DNA of 64,000 nt, from the NCBI GenBank assembly GCA_963790965.1, contig CAWBQO010000006.1:1172572-1236571 (forward strand), read 5' to 3'. The notes beneath the pieces were generated by a model. That model did no database searches. It was not told where the DNA came from and saw only the letters and a list, made by a program, of their open reading frames with translations. Of this stretch, positions 1 to 10,009 are shown in pieces. The position numbers and the translations under genes were made by a program. Every line of letters starts with the position of its first letter. Positions within the stretch are counted from its first letter, which is position 1. The stretch is from CAWBQO01 sp963790965 (GTDB taxonomy: Bacteria; Bacteroidota; Rhodothermia; Rhodothermales; DASSAV01).

Positions 1-2
1 TC

Positions 3-152
3 TCCTCGATTTCGGACGATGCCGGTTGGAGCGTCGGCGGCGGCCTTCGCTACAGCGTCAACGACCGCATGGCCGGCTATTTCGACTACACGTTCCGCCA
101 GCACAACCGGCTCGGCAACCCGCAGATATTCAGCGCGGGCTTTACCTTCTGA
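3..152 (+). CDS. C-terminal end of an outer-membrane beta-barrel protein (partial)
   Basis: The reading frame is open from the window edge and stops at 150-152, giving the last 49 residues of a protein whose start lies outside. The residues alternate polar and aromatic as in transmembrane beta strands and finish in IFSAGFTF, an aromatic C-terminal strand typical of outer-membrane barrels. A PorV/PorQ-type or similar barrel would fit the lineage and the T9SS cargo genes that follow, but too little is present to assign a family. Confidence 0.6.
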   Translation, partial: SSISDDAGWSVGGGLRYSVNDRMAGYFDYTFRQHNRLGNPQIFSAGFTF

Positions 153-332
153 TATCGCAGGCGGCGGCTCGCCTTGCGCGCGTGCCGCCGCCGAATCCTT
201 TTACTGCCGATCAAGACCTACGGCGATGATGACGGATCAAGATCCTATCGGCGGCGCACCATACGGCACTCTCCGGCATAGATCCGGAAGGCACGTAAAA
301 GAAAAACAATCAACAACCTAAGAGGCGAAGAA

Positions 333-2288
333 ATGAAAAGCGGTACCAGACTGCTTCTCGCGACACTCGCGATGCTCCTGTGGGCAGCCCCCGCATGGGC
401 GCAAAAAAACGTCACCTTTCAGGTTGACCTGAATGCGCTTTCGGACGCATGTCAGTTCAATCCTGCGATTGACCGGGTGTTCATGCCGGGTTCCATCAAC
501 GGCTGGGACACTGCGCAAGGCGAACTCAAGGATGCCGATGGAGACGGCATCTACACGAATACGCTGTCGCTCGCGGAGGGCACGGAAGTGTCGTTCAAGT
601 TTTATCCGAGCACCCTTGGATGGGAGGACGACCCGAACGGGACATACACCGTCACGGCTGACGCGGACCAAATGGTGCCCGTCGCTACGTACCGTAAGCA
701 GTATGCAAGCGCTTGCGCTCCGGCAGGACAATCGCTCGTCACGTTCCAGGTGGACATGGGTCCCGCGATGGCCGCGTGCCAGTTCAACCCGGTTCGCGAC
801 TCCGTCTTCGTTCGCGGCTCGCTCAACGAGTGGGGCTTGACCTCACGCGCCCGGGACGCAAACATGGACAGCATCTACACCTACACCGACACGCTCGACG
901 TCGGCTCGACGGTCACCTGGAAGTTCTGGGCGACCGGCGGATGGGGCAGCGGCGATGCCGCCTATGAAGGGGACCCCAACCGCAGTTATGCGGTGGTGGA
1001 CATGCCGCAGCAGGCCATTCCCGTCGTGCCGATCCGCAAGACGTTTACCGACATCTGCGGTGCTGCCCGTACCGTGTACGACGTGGAGTTCCAGGTTGAC
1101 ATGAGCGTGGCCAAGCTCAGCCCGGCCTTCAATCCGGAAGAGGGAGACCTCGTGACGGTGTCCGGCAACTTCAATGGCTGGAACACAACAGCCGACACGC
1201 TCCAACCCGGCTTCCTCGAGCCGAATCTGTACACCGGCATCATTCAGACGGACACCATTGCAACTCCGTATGAACTGCTCTACAAGTTCGTCATCCACGA
1301 AGGCAATGGCGGTGCGACGGAAGCTTACGAAAGCGTTCCGAACCGCTCGTTCGTGCTTACAGGGGATGATTCCGACACCGACGGCAACGGAGCGCTCGAC
1401 GTGACGGTTCCGTCCACGTACTTCAACAACGTCACCCCGGACCAGGTATTTACGGAAGACGTTCTGGTGACCTATGAAGTGGACCTACGCCCGGCGTACT
1501 ACTACTTCAAGGACAACAACGACCTCCCGCGCGATACGCAGACCGGCGAACCCGTCGCAGCCCTCACCGGCGTTTGGATCAACGGCCCTGTTATCGGCGC
1601 CTCTGACGGCCTCGCCGATTGGGCAGGATGGGGACCCGAGAGCCTCGGTTCTCTTGAAACCCGGCAGCTCGTCGACGACGGCTCGAAGGGCGATGTTACG
1701 GCCAATGACAGCGTCTTTACCATCACGCTTGCGTATCCCGCCGGTACGCCGCGCCAGCTCAGCGGCAAGTTCGGTGCTTCCTCGTACGACAATGAGGGCG
1801 GCTTCGGTGCCGACCACGTGTTCATGCTCGCTGCCGACACGACGATCCTGCGCGCTTTTGGCGTGCCGCGTCTCGTCGACGGCCGGTATACGGATGCGCG
1901 CGGACCGGCCAGCTTTGAGCACGCCTATGATCCGTACGTCGTGATCTCGAGCGACAGCATGTCCTACTACGTTGTCCGCAGCGGCGGCATGGCCACGGCC
2001 AACGAGAACGGAAGTGAACTGCCGGAGGTCGTTTCGCTCCAGCAGAACTATCCGAACCCGTTCAGCGGCCGGACGACGTTCACCTACACGCTCGACGCGA
2101 CGCAGCAGGTTTCGCTGCGGGTCTTCGACATCACGGGCCGGCAGGTGGCGGTCCTCGTCGACGGCGTGCAGTCGCCGGCGCAGTATGATGTCGCGTTCGA
2201 GGCAGGTAGCCTGCCCAGCGGCGTGTATATGTACCAGCTCCGCACGGCAAGCGGCTCCATCACGAAGCAGATGGTGCTCGTGAAGTAA
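333..2288 (+). CDS. T9SS-secreted protein with repeated starch-binding-like modules
   Basis: A 651-residue exported protein. Residues 1-23 form a signal peptide ending AWA. Three related beta-sandwich modules begin near residues 27, 136 and 251, each opening with V-T/E-FQVD and containing a G-S/N-N-x-W element as in CBM20/CBM48-like E-set domains. A fourth, more divergent module starts near 379 (VTYEVD). The C-terminal ~85 residues, from LPEVVSLQQNYPNPF on, are a T9SS type A sorting domain ending MVLVK, so the protein should reach the cell surface. It lies directly upstream of a T9SS alpha-amylase, which suggests a surface glucan-binding role (inferred). No catalytic domain is visible. Confidence 0.8.
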   Translation: MKSGTRLLLATLAMLLWAAPAWAQKNVTFQVDLNALSDACQFNPAIDRVFMPGSINGWDTAQGELKDADGDGIYTNTLSLAEGTEVSFKFYPSTLGWEDDPNGTYTVTADADQMVPVATYRKQYASACAPAGQSLVTFQVDMGPAMAACQFNPVRDSVFVRGSLNEWGLTSRARDANMDSIYTYTDTLDVGSTVTWKFWATGGWGSGDAAYEGDPNRSYAVVDMPQQAIPVVPIRKTFTDICGAARTVYDVEFQVDMSVAKLSPAFNPEEGDLVTVSGNFNGWNTTADTLQPGFLEPNLYTGIIQTDTIATPYELLYKFVIHEGNGGATEAYESVPNRSFVLTGDDSDTDGNGALDVTVPSTYFNNVTPDQVFTEDVLVTYEVDLRPAYYYFKDNNDLPRDTQTGEPVAALTGVWINGPVIGASDGLADWAGWGPESLGSLETRQLVDDGSKGDVTANDSVFTITLAYPAGTPRQLSGKFGASSYDNEGGFGADHVFMLAADTTILRAFGVPRLVDGRYTDARGPASFEHAYDPYVVISSDSMSYYVVRSGGMATANENGSELPEVVSLQQNYPNPFSGRTTFTYTLDATQQVSLRVFDITGRQVAVLVDGVQSPAQYDVAFEAGSLPSGVYMYQLRTASGSITKQMVLVK

Positions 2289-2308
2289 AGCCAACCTGAG
2301 TGCGCGCT

Positions 2309-2402
2309 CCCGGCGGTCCGCCCTTACGGGCCGCCGGGTAGCCGCGACCAGGATTACTGTCCGTCGTACGGGACCGGCCACTCCGCTCGGGTGGCCGGTC
2401 CC
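2309..2402 (+). terminator. Two GC-rich hairpins between the glucan-binding protein and amylase genes
   Basis: Two strong inverted repeats lie between the genes: 2309-2338 (CCCGGCGG paired with CCGCCGGG) and 2370-2402 (GGGACCGGCCAC paired with GTGGCCGGTCCC). Neither is followed by a T run, so intrinsic termination is uncertain; they may instead protect or separate segments of a polycistronic mRNA. Confidence 0.4.
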
Positions 2403-2479
2403 ATATGGACCGGCTCCATGTCCCCGGCAAGGTGTTGTTCGTGCGATGCCGGCGCACGCCCAAGCAGACGCCCAAATCT

Positions 2480-5410
2480 ATGCTGCGCTCTTTCCTCTTT
2501 TCGAACCGTTTCTTTGCGGTCGCCGCCGTGCTGCTCCTCGCCGCCACGAGCGTGCGGGCGCAGGTCGTGACGCACGACCCGGCCTTCCCAACGGAAGCGC
2601 AGCCGGTCACGATCTACTTTCACGCCAAAGAAGGGACCGGCGGCCTCGCCGGGTACACGGGAGACGTGTACGCGCACACGGGCGTCTTAACGAACCTCAG
2701 CACCTCGCTCGGAGACTGGCGTTACGTCAAGACGAACTGGGGGCAAAACACCCCCGCCACAAAGCTGGAGCGCCTCGCGCCCGACGAGTACAAGCTCACC
2801 ATCGCCGATGTACGCGCCTATTACGGGGTGCCGGCGTCCGAAACGATCCAGAAGCTCGCCTTCGTCTTCCGCAGTGGCGTGCAGGTTGGCGGCGCGTACA
2901 AGGAAGGCAAGGCAAAGGACGCCGGCGGCGCGCCCGCCGATATCTTTGTCGATCTCTTTCAGGGCGGAGTCAATGTACGCTTTTCGCAGCCGAGCGTCTC
3001 GGCGCTCAATCCGATCATTGCCGCGCGTGATACGACGATCGAAGTCGAAGCCGTAGCGTCCGTTGCAGGGGCGTCGCTCGAGAGCCTGCGGCTGCTCGTC
3101 GGCGGCGTCGAGGTTTCCTCAACCGGCGGCGACACGCTCCGCTACAGCCTCCCGCTTACCACGGCGGGGCGCTTTGACGTGCAGGCCATTGCGCGCTCGT
3201 CGGACGCGACGGCCGATACGGCGTCGTTCTACGCCGTGCGCAACCCGGAGGTCGTGAACTGGCCGCTGCCGGAGAATGTGATCGATGGGATCGGCATGAA
3301 CGATGCCGATCCGACAACGGCGACGCTCTCCTTCTATGCGCCGGGCAAGTCGTTCGCCTATGTCATCGGCTCCTTCAACGACTGGGAGATCGATCCGGCC
3401 TTTTTCATGCACAAGGACGGCAGCCGGTTCTGGATCACCCTTCACGGGCTCGATCCCGGCCGGGAATACGCCTTCCAGTACTACATCGACGGCAGCCTCC
3501 GCATGGCCGACCTTTACTCCGAGAAGGTACTCGTGCCCGGAGATGATGCGTACATCACGCCTGAGACGTACCCGGATCTGATGCCGTACCCGGAGAACAA
3601 GACCGTCGGCCCGGTGACCGTTTTTACGACCGGCGAGCCGGACTTTGCTTTCTCCGCCTTCGACGCGCCGCCGCAGTCGAGCCTCGTCATCTACGAGCTG
3701 CTCGTCCGCGACTTCCTTGCGGCGCACGACTACGAGACGCTGACCGACACGCTCTCGTACCTCGAACGGCTCGGCATCAACGCCATCGAGCTGATGCCGG
3801 TGAGCGAATTCGACGGCAACCTCAGCTGGGGATATAACCCGGACTTCCACCTCGCGGCGGACAAGTACTACGGCTCAGCCGAGAGCCTGAAGTGGTTTGT
3901 TGAACAGGCGCACCGTCGCGGCATCGCCGTCATCCTCGATGTGGTTTATAACCACGCCCACGACGACTCGCCGCTCGTTCGCCTCTACGGCGCTGTCGAC
4001 GCGAATCCGTTCATCAACGTGCCGGCGCGGCACCCGTTCAGCGTCTTCCTCGATCTCAACCACGAGAACCCGTACGTGCAGTACTGGCTTGACCGCGCCA
4101 ACCGGTTCTGGCTGGAGGAATACAACGTGGACGGCTACCGCTTTGACCTGAGCAAAGGCTTCACGCAGAAGAACACGGGAGACAACGTCGGTGCGTGGGG
4201 CGCGTACGACGCTTCCCGCGTTGCCATTCTGACCCGTATGGCGGACCGCATCTGGGACGTTGATCCGGAGGCGTACGTCATCCTCGAACACCTCGGCGAC
4301 AATGCCGAAGAGCGGGTGCTGGCTGAGTACGGCACCGATAACGGCAAGCCAGGCCTGATGCTCTGGGGCAAAATGACCGACGCCTACAACGAGGCCACCA
4401 TGGGTTACAACAGTTCCGGTGCCTCGAACTTCGCCTATGGCTATTACGGCACGCGCGGCTGGGCGGTGCCGAACCTCGTCACGTACATGGAAAGCCACGA
4501 CGAGGAGCGCCTGATGGTCAAGAATCTTGCGTATGGCGCGTGCGCTGCGGCTCCCGCCGGAAGTGCGGTATGCTCCGGCGCATCGAGCGGGTACAGCGCG
4601 CGCGACCCGCGGACGGCGCTCGAAAGGATGAAGATGGCCGGCGCGTTCTTCTTCACCATCCCCGGTCCGAAAATGATCTGGCAGTTCGGCGAGCTGGGTT
4701 ACGACGTGAGCATCGACCAGAACGGCCGCACCGGCTCCAAACCAATCCTCTGGCAGTACGCCGAGGATATGCAGCGCAAGCGGCTTTATGACGCATGGGC
4801 GGCGATGATCCACCTGCGCAACGATCATGAGGTCTTCAGCAGCCCGGAGACGCAGGTTACAATGGCGACCACCGGCGCGGTTAAGACGATCCGGCTCGTC
4901 CACCCGAGCCTGAGCGCCGTCATCGTCGGTAACTTCGACGTGCTCCCCCGCGAGGTGACGACCGCCTTCCCGGCGGCGGGTACCTGGTACGACTACTTCA
5001 GCGGCTCGCCGGCAGAGGTCCCGAGCAGTGGTCTTGCGGCGACGCTTGCGCCCGGCGAGTTCCACATCTACCTGAGTGCCTACGTTGCGCCGCCCGAGGG
5101 CAACCTGATCGGCGTAGGGACGGAAGAACGGGCAGCCGAGTTGCCGGGCGGCCTCACGCTCGGGCAAAACTATCCCAATCCGTTCGCGAGCCATACGGTC
5201 GTTCCGTACACCGTGAGCGCTACGGGCAGCGTGCGATTGGCCGTTTACGACGTGCTCGGAAGGGAAGTCGGCGTGCTCGTCGATGAAGTCGTGGCGGCCG
5301 GCGCGCACACGGCGCGCTTCAACGCGGACGCGCTTCCGAGCGGAACGTACTTTTACCGCCTTCGCGGAGCCGCCGACGTGCAGACCGGTATCATGACTGT
5401 GGCAAGGTAG
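2480..5410 (+). CDS. T9SS-secreted GH13 alpha-amylase family enzyme
   Basis: A 976-residue exported glycoside hydrolase that should cleave alpha-1,4-glucans at the cell surface. The ATG at 2480 is chosen because it opens a clean signal peptide (MLRSFLFSNRFFAV...VRAQ); the frame runs further upstream but lacks signal character. An E-set/CBM48-like module (IGSFNDW) precedes the GH13 barrel. The four GH13 regions are present: DVVYNH, GYRFDLS with nucleophile D556, VILEHLGD with acid/base E603, and ESHDEE with D674. Residues ~889-976 are a T9SS type A sorting domain (NYPNPF). It follows a glucan-binding T9SS protein and precedes another GH13 and an ABC sugar importer. The exact specificity (amylase, pullulanase or similar) cannot be read from sequence alone. 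Confidence 0.9.
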   Translation: MLRSFLFSNRFFAVAAVLLLAATSVRAQVVTHDPAFPTEAQPVTIYFHAKEGTGGLAGYTGDVYAHTGVLTNLSTSLGDWRYVKTNWGQNTPATKLERLAPDEYKLTIADVRAYYGVPASETIQKLAFVFRSGVQVGGAYKEGKAKDAGGAPADIFVDLFQGGVNVRFSQPSVSALNPIIAARDTTIEVEAVASVAGASLESLRLLVGGVEVSSTGGDTLRYSLPLTTAGRFDVQAIARSSDATADTASFYAVRNPEVVNWPLPENVIDGIGMNDADPTTATLSFYAPGKSFAYVIGSFNDWEIDPAFFMHKDGSRFWITLHGLDPGREYAFQYYIDGSLRMADLYSEKVLVPGDDAYITPETYPDLMPYPENKTVGPVTVFTTGEPDFAFSAFDAPPQSSLVIYELLVRDFLAAHDYETLTDTLSYLERLGINAIELMPVSEFDGNLSWGYNPDFHLAADKYYGSAESLKWFVEQAHRRGIAVILDVVYNHAHDDSPLVRLYGAVDANPFINVPARHPFSVFLDLNHENPYVQYWLDRANRFWLEEYNVDGYRFDLSKGFTQKNTGDNVGAWGAYDASRVAILTRMADRIWDVDPEAYVILEHLGDNAEERVLAEYGTDNGKPGLMLWGKMTDAYNEATMGYNSSGASNFAYGYYGTRGWAVPNLVTYMESHDEERLMVKNLAYGACAAAPAGSAVCSGASSGYSARDPRTALERMKMAGAFFFTIPGPKMIWQFGELGYDVSIDQNGRTGSKPILWQYAEDMQRKRLYDAWAAMIHLRNDHEVFSSPETQVTMATTGAVKTIRLVHPSLSAVIVGNFDVLPREVTTAFPAAGTWYDYFSGSPAEVPSSGLAATLAPGEFHIYLSAYVAPPEGNLIGVGTEERAAELPGGLTLGQNYPNPFASHTVVPYTVSATGSVRLAVYDVLGREVGVLVDEVVAAGAHTARFNADALPSGTYFYRLRGAADVQTGIMTVAR

Positions 5411-5434
5411 GACCAACCATCGTGAGGCGGCTCC

Positions 5435-6028
5435 ATGTATCCGACAGGCGAGAAACGCGGCACTTCCGCTGACCCTATCATTCGCGAGAATACGAAAGAG
5501 TGGACCTATGACGACCTGCGCGATTTACCGGAAAGCCACGACCAGATCGAGATATTAGACGGAGTGCTTTATATGTCGCCCTCTGCGCATATGCGCCATC
5601 ATCAGCGCGTGATTTCAAAGCTTTTCGGCAAGCTGCATAACTGGGCTGATGGGCAGGGAGCCGGCGAGGTTTACACGGCGGCTACCGATGTGGTGTTTGC
5701 ACACCGCCGCGTGCTGCAGCCCGATCTGTTCTTTATATCCAAGGATCGTCTGGACGAGATCGGGGCCTTCTTCCCGGGACCGCCGGATATGGTTGTGGAA
5801 GTCTTGTCTCCTTCCAGTGTCCAGTATGACCGGCGGCAGAAGTACGCCATCTACGAGCAGTCCGGCGTGCGCGAGTACTGGATCGTGGATCCGGAGGAGC
5901 AGGAAGTGGAAGTCTTTGTTTTAAAAGAAGAGCGCTATGAAAGGCTCGGGAAGTGGGGCCGTGGCGCGTCGGCCCGGTCTGTAGTGCTCGACGGGTTTAC
6001 CGTGGCGGTAGACGAACTGTTTAAATAG
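5435..6028 (+). CDS. Uma2 family (DUF820) restriction-endonuclease-fold protein
   Basis: A 197-residue protein matching the Uma2/DUF820 family: WTYDDLRDLPE near the start, EILDGVLYMSP, then the nuclease-like core LQPDLFFIS and DMVVEVLSPSS, followed by YEQSGVREYWIVDPEE. These supply the D and E-x-V positions of a PD-(D/E)xK fold. The family is very common in multicopy form in cyanobacteria and Bacteroidota; its biological role is poorly defined. It sits between two GH13 genes with short spacers and no obvious functional link, so it looks like an insertion into the glucan locus. Confidence 0.85.
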   Translation: MYPTGEKRGTSADPIIRENTKEWTYDDLRDLPESHDQIEILDGVLYMSPSAHMRHHQRVISKLFGKLHNWADGQGAGEVYTAATDVVFAHRRVLQPDLFFISKDRLDEIGAFFPGPPDMVVEVLSPSSVQYDRRQKYAIYEQSGVREYWIVDPEEQEVEVFVLKEERYERLGKWGRGASARSVVLDGFTVAVDELFK

Positions 6029-6041
6029 ACCCTTTCTCCAG

Positions 6042-7973
6042 ATGTTCAAACGATTTACTTTCAGGATTAAGCTCTTCATCGCTGCAGGAGCCGTTTTCGC
6101 CGCCGGGTGCGCCCCGCGACCTGCGGTGGAAGCGCCTTCCGTCCCGCCGGTGGCCGAAGAGAAGGCACCGCCTGCCGCCTTCGGATCGATCTCGCCTGCC
6201 GATGCCGTGCCGGATTGGGCCAAAGACGCCGTCTTCTATCAGATCTTCCCCGAACGCTTTCGCAATGGCGACCCGTCCAATGATCCGACGGCCGAATCGC
6301 TCGAACTCGGCGTCCAGGTGCCGCCGTCGTGGCGCATTTCCCCCTGGACGGGCGACTGGTATGCGCAGGAAGATTGGGAAAAGGAGATGGGCGACTTCTA
6401 CGAAGGTGGCGGCGTCTTCAACCGGCGCTACGGCGGCGATCTGCAGGGCGTCGTAGAGGAGCTGAATTACCTGAAGGAACTTGGCATCAACGTCATTTAC
6501 TTCAATCCCGTGTTCTACGCGCGGTCGATGCACAAGTATGACGGCAACACCTTCCACCACATCGATCCGTACTTCGGCCCCGATCCGGACGGCGACCTGG
6601 CGCTCATGGCCACCGAGACCAGCAGCCCCTCCACCTGGCACGTGACGGCCGCCGACAGCCTCTTCTTCTCCCTCGTCCGGCAGGCGCACGCGCGCGGCAT
6701 CCGCGTCATTATCGACGGCGTGTTCAACCATACCGGGCGCAACTTCTTCGCTTTCGAGAACCTTCGCCGCGAGCAAGAGCGGTCGCCTTATAAGGACTGG
6801 TACATCGTTCAGTCGTACGACGACCCCGCCACGCCGGAGAACGAGTTCAGGTACAACGGCTGGTGGGGATATGACACGCTGCCCGAGCTCGCCGAGACGG
6901 ACAACGACCTCCATCCCGGGCCGAAGGCGTACATCTTCGACGCGACCGCCCGTTGGATGGACCCCAACGGCGACGGCGACCTCTCTGACGGGATCGACGG
7001 CTGGCGGCTCGATGTGGCGAACGAAGTCCCGCTCGGCTTCTGGAACAACTGGAACCGGCACATCCGCTCCATCAACCCGGAGGCGTATACGGTGACGGAG
7101 ATCTGGGAAAACGCGGCCGACTTCCTGCAGCGCGGCGGCTTCTCCGCGACCATGAACTATCACGGCTTCGCCTTTCCGGTCAAAGGATTCCTCGTCGACG
7201 GCGCGCTCGAACCTGCCGCCTTCGCCGAGCAGATCGAAGAGCGGCGCGAGGAGTACCCCGTGGTGCGGCAGTATGCGCAGCAGAATTTGATGGATTCGCA
7301 CGACACCGACCGGCTCGCCTCCATGATCGTAAACGCCGGGCGGCAGCCCTACGAGAACGCGGACCGGTTTGACTACGACGTTACCAGCCGCGTCTCTCCT
7401 CGCAACTCTCCGCTCGTGGAGGTGCGCGCGCCGAACGCCCGCGAGCGCGCAGTCCAGAAGATGGTCGCGCTGTTTCAGATGGCCTACGTCGGTCCCCCGA
7501 TGATCTACTACGGCACCGAGGCCGGCATGTGGGGCAACGATGACCCCGACGACCGGATGCCGATGGTCTGGCCCGACCTTCAGTACGCCGATCAGGCATC
7601 CGACCCCATGGGCCGCCCGCGCGTGCCGGACCCAGTGGCCTTTGACCGCGGCCTGTTCAATTACTATAAGGACGTCATTGCGCTCCGGCACGCGCGTCCC
7701 GAACTGCGCCGGGGAAGTTACGAGACCCTCGCGGCCGACAATGAGCGGGACATCCTTGCCGTTGCCCGGACGCTCGGCTCCGAGGTGACGATCGTCGTGC
7801 TGAACCGGAGCGAAGAGGCGCACAGCATCCGCATTCCGCTTCCGGAGAGTCTGCGTAAGACCTACAGGATCAGCATGACGACGAACGGAACGTCCTACCG
7901 GCTGCAGCAGGACGCCGAGGCGCTGCTGCTGGAGATCCCCGGCCTGACGGGCCTCGTCTTGCAGCCGGAGTAA
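6042..7973 (+). CDS. GH13 alpha-amylase family lipoprotein
   Basis: A 643-residue glycoside hydrolase with a lipoprotein signal peptide (lipobox AAGC, lipidated Cys near residue 27), so it is probably anchored to a membrane facing the periplasm or surface. The GH13 regions are clear: RVIIDGVFNHTG near 221, GWRLDVANE with nucleophile D324, VTEIWENA with E353, and LMDSHDTDR with D421. The layout, including the DAVFYQIFPERF motif early in the domain, resembles neopullulanase/cyclomaltodextrinase-type members. It would process the oligosaccharides released by the upstream amylase before ABC import (inferred from neighbours). Confidence 0.9.
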   Translation: MFKRFTFRIKLFIAAGAVFAAGCAPRPAVEAPSVPPVAEEKAPPAAFGSISPADAVPDWAKDAVFYQIFPERFRNGDPSNDPTAESLELGVQVPPSWRISPWTGDWYAQEDWEKEMGDFYEGGGVFNRRYGGDLQGVVEELNYLKELGINVIYFNPVFYARSMHKYDGNTFHHIDPYFGPDPDGDLALMATETSSPSTWHVTAADSLFFSLVRQAHARGIRVIIDGVFNHTGRNFFAFENLRREQERSPYKDWYIVQSYDDPATPENEFRYNGWWGYDTLPELAETDNDLHPGPKAYIFDATARWMDPNGDGDLSDGIDGWRLDVANEVPLGFWNNWNRHIRSINPEAYTVTEIWENAADFLQRGGFSATMNYHGFAFPVKGFLVDGALEPAAFAEQIEERREEYPVVRQYAQQNLMDSHDTDRLASMIVNAGRQPYENADRFDYDVTSRVSPRNSPLVEVRAPNARERAVQKMVALFQMAYVGPPMIYYGTEAGMWGNDDPDDRMPMVWPDLQYADQASDPMGRPRVPDPVAFDRGLFNYYKDVIALRHARPELRRGSYETLAADNERDILAVARTLGSEVTIVVLNRSEEAHSIRIPLPESLRKTYRISMTTNGTSYRLQQDAEALLLEIPGLTGLVLQPE

Positions 7974-7982
7974 CGCCGCACG

Positions 7983-9980
7983 ATGCCGACTACCGCTCGT
8001 CCGCCCCAGATCGCCGCCGAGCGAGAGGCCCCGCCCCTCTCGCCAGCGAAGCGTGCGCTCTTTACGGGCTTGATGCTGGCGGTTCCGGTCGTCTTCTTCC
8101 TGCTTCTGGAAGGCGGGTTGAGGCTCGCGGGCTATGGAGATGCTTACCCGCTTTTCGTGTTGGTCGCTACGAAAGCGGATTATGTTTACCAGAACCGCGA
8201 TGTGGCGCGGAGGTATTTCGTAAACATCGCCGACGTGCCGGAAAGTCAACGGGACTATTTTCGCGCCGAGAAAGCGCCCAACGCGCTGCGCGTCTTCGTG
8301 CAGGGCGGCTCGACGGCTGCCGGCTTTCCGTACTACTACGGCGGCTCGTTTTCGCGGATGCTCGAACGGCGGCTCCAGCGCACCTTCCCCGAGCGGGAAG
8401 TGGAGGTGGTGAACACCGCCATGTCCGCCGTCAACTCGTACACCTTGCTCGATCTCGCGGACGAAATCATCGAGCAGCAGCCCGATGCCGTGCTCATCTA
8501 CGCAGGACATAACGAGTACTACGGCGCGCTCGGCGTCGGTTCGTCGCAGAAGGTGGCGGCTTTTCCGTGGCTCAACCGGGCTTATCTCGGCCTGATGAAG
8601 CTTCGCACCGGGCAGCTTCTTCGGGCGATTGTAGCCCGTAGCGCGGCCCTTCTGAGCGGCCGAGAAAAGGGACGGGCACCCTCTGGCACGCTCATGCAGC
8701 GCATGGTCGGCGAGCAGTCGATTCCTTACGGCTCGGGTGCCTACCGGCTCGGGCTTCGCCAGTTCGAGAGCAACATGGACCGGCTGCTGGCGAAGTACGC
8801 CGCCCACGGCATCCCGGTTTACATCGCAACGCTGGCCGCCAACGAGCGCGATCACCCGCCGTTCGCCTCCGGACTCTCCGGCGGTGTGGACGAGCAAGCG
8901 TGGCGGCGGGGCATCCAGGAGGCCGAACGAGCGGCGGCGGCGGGCCGTCTCGACGAGGCGCTGTGGGGAGCGGATGAGGTTATCGCGCTGGATTCGGCCG
9001 CATCGACGGGATACTTCGTCAAAGGGCGCATCCTTGAGAAGGCCGGACGAGTGGAGGATGCGCGCACGGCATACCTCCAGGCGAAAGATCGCGACGCGCT
9101 GCGTTTTCGGGCACCGGAAGCAGTGAACGCCGTCATTCGCCGTCTCGCACAAAGGCACGGCGCGACGCTGGTGGACGCTCAGGAGCGGCTGCGCGCATCG
9201 TCGCCGGACGGCATCATAGGATCGGCCGTCATGGTGGAGCACCTGCACCCGAATGTCAACGGCTACGCGGTCCTCTCGGACGCCTTCTACGAGGCGCTGC
9301 GCGACCGGCACGCATTCGGCGACTGGTCGGGCTACGTCACCGCCGAAGAGGCGCGAGCCGGTGGGCTGATGACCGCCGTGGACTCCCTCGCCGGCACTTT
9401 CCGTGTGCGGTCGCTCATGGGCAGCTGGCCCTTCAAGGCACCGGGCGTTGTGGACCATACGCTTGACACGTTGCGCTCGTCCGACCCTCTGGAGACCATT
9501 GCGCTGCGGCTCTACCGCAACGATCTTTCCTGGTTCGAAGCAACGGAGGAATTGCGCCGGCTCTACGAGCAACAAGGCCGGTATGATCTCGCGCTCCAGG
9601 CGGCCCTCGCCGAGGTCGAGGAGTACCCGTTCGAGCCGCTACCGAACCTCAGTGCCGGGAACGTCCTCATGCTTATGAAGCAATACGACAAGGCGCTGCC
9701 GTACTTCGAGACATCGAACAAGCTCAAAGAATCGCCGCCGGCGTTGACTATGATCGGCAGTATTCTGCTCAGCCGGGGCGATCAGCAGGGGGCCATACCT
9801 TTCCTCGAACGTGCGGTAGAGATGGACCCGCAGGGAAGGCAGGCGCTGTACAACCTGGCGGGGGCCTACGCGCTCAGCGGCAACCGAACGCGCGCGCGCG
9901 AAGTGGCCGAGCGGCTCGTGCAGGTCGCGCCAAACGACGAAGCAGGTCGGCAGCTCCTCTTAAGCCTCGGCGGGCGCTGA
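7983..9980 (+). CDS. Membrane-anchored SGNH-hydrolase-like protein with C-terminal TPRs
   Basis: A 665-residue protein starting 9 bases after the GH13 lipoprotein gene. An N-terminal transmembrane helix (~residues 27-47) is followed by an SGNH/GDSL-type domain: QGGST near 107 supplies the block I serine, YAGHNEYYG fits block III, and EHLHPNVNGY fits the block V histidine. The C-terminal third (~520-660) has tetratricopeptide-like repeats, including a unit reading AVEMDPQGRQALYNLAGAYA. The next two genes encode DUF5989 and SxtJ-type small membrane proteins, an arrangement seen with SGNH and carbamoyltransferase genes elsewhere. The substrate is unknown; esterase or acyl-group chemistry on an envelope glycan is a guess. 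Confidence 0.75.
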   Translation: MPTTARPPQIAAEREAPPLSPAKRALFTGLMLAVPVVFFLLLEGGLRLAGYGDAYPLFVLVATKADYVYQNRDVARRYFVNIADVPESQRDYFRAEKAPNALRVFVQGGSTAAGFPYYYGGSFSRMLERRLQRTFPEREVEVVNTAMSAVNSYTLLDLADEIIEQQPDAVLIYAGHNEYYGALGVGSSQKVAAFPWLNRAYLGLMKLRTGQLLRAIVARSAALLSGREKGRAPSGTLMQRMVGEQSIPYGSGAYRLGLRQFESNMDRLLAKYAAHGIPVYIATLAANERDHPPFASGLSGGVDEQAWRRGIQEAERAAAAGRLDEALWGADEVIALDSAASTGYFVKGRILEKAGRVEDARTAYLQAKDRDALRFRAPEAVNAVIRRLAQRHGATLVDAQERLRASSPDGIIGSAVMVEHLHPNVNGYAVLSDAFYEALRDRHAFGDWSGYVTAEEARAGGLMTAVDSLAGTFRVRSLMGSWPFKAPGVVDHTLDTLRSSDPLETIALRLYRNDLSWFEATEELRRLYEQQGRYDLALQAALAEVEEYPFEPLPNLSAGNVLMLMKQYDKALPYFETSNKLKESPPALTMIGSILLSRGDQQGAIPFLERAVEMDPQGRQALYNLAGAYALSGNRTRAREVAERLVQVAPNDEAGRQLLLSLGGR

Positions 9981-10009
9981 ACCCCTCCGGCTATTACAGG
10001 ATCGAAAAC

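Noticed and set aside
3875..5416. 513-codon minus-strand frame
   Set aside because: Lies inside the amylase gene and shows no family motif.
6021..9575. 1184-codon open frame on the minus strand
   Set aside because: Antisense to the GH13 lipoprotein and SGNH genes, whose motifs are complete; the composition is non-protein-like.
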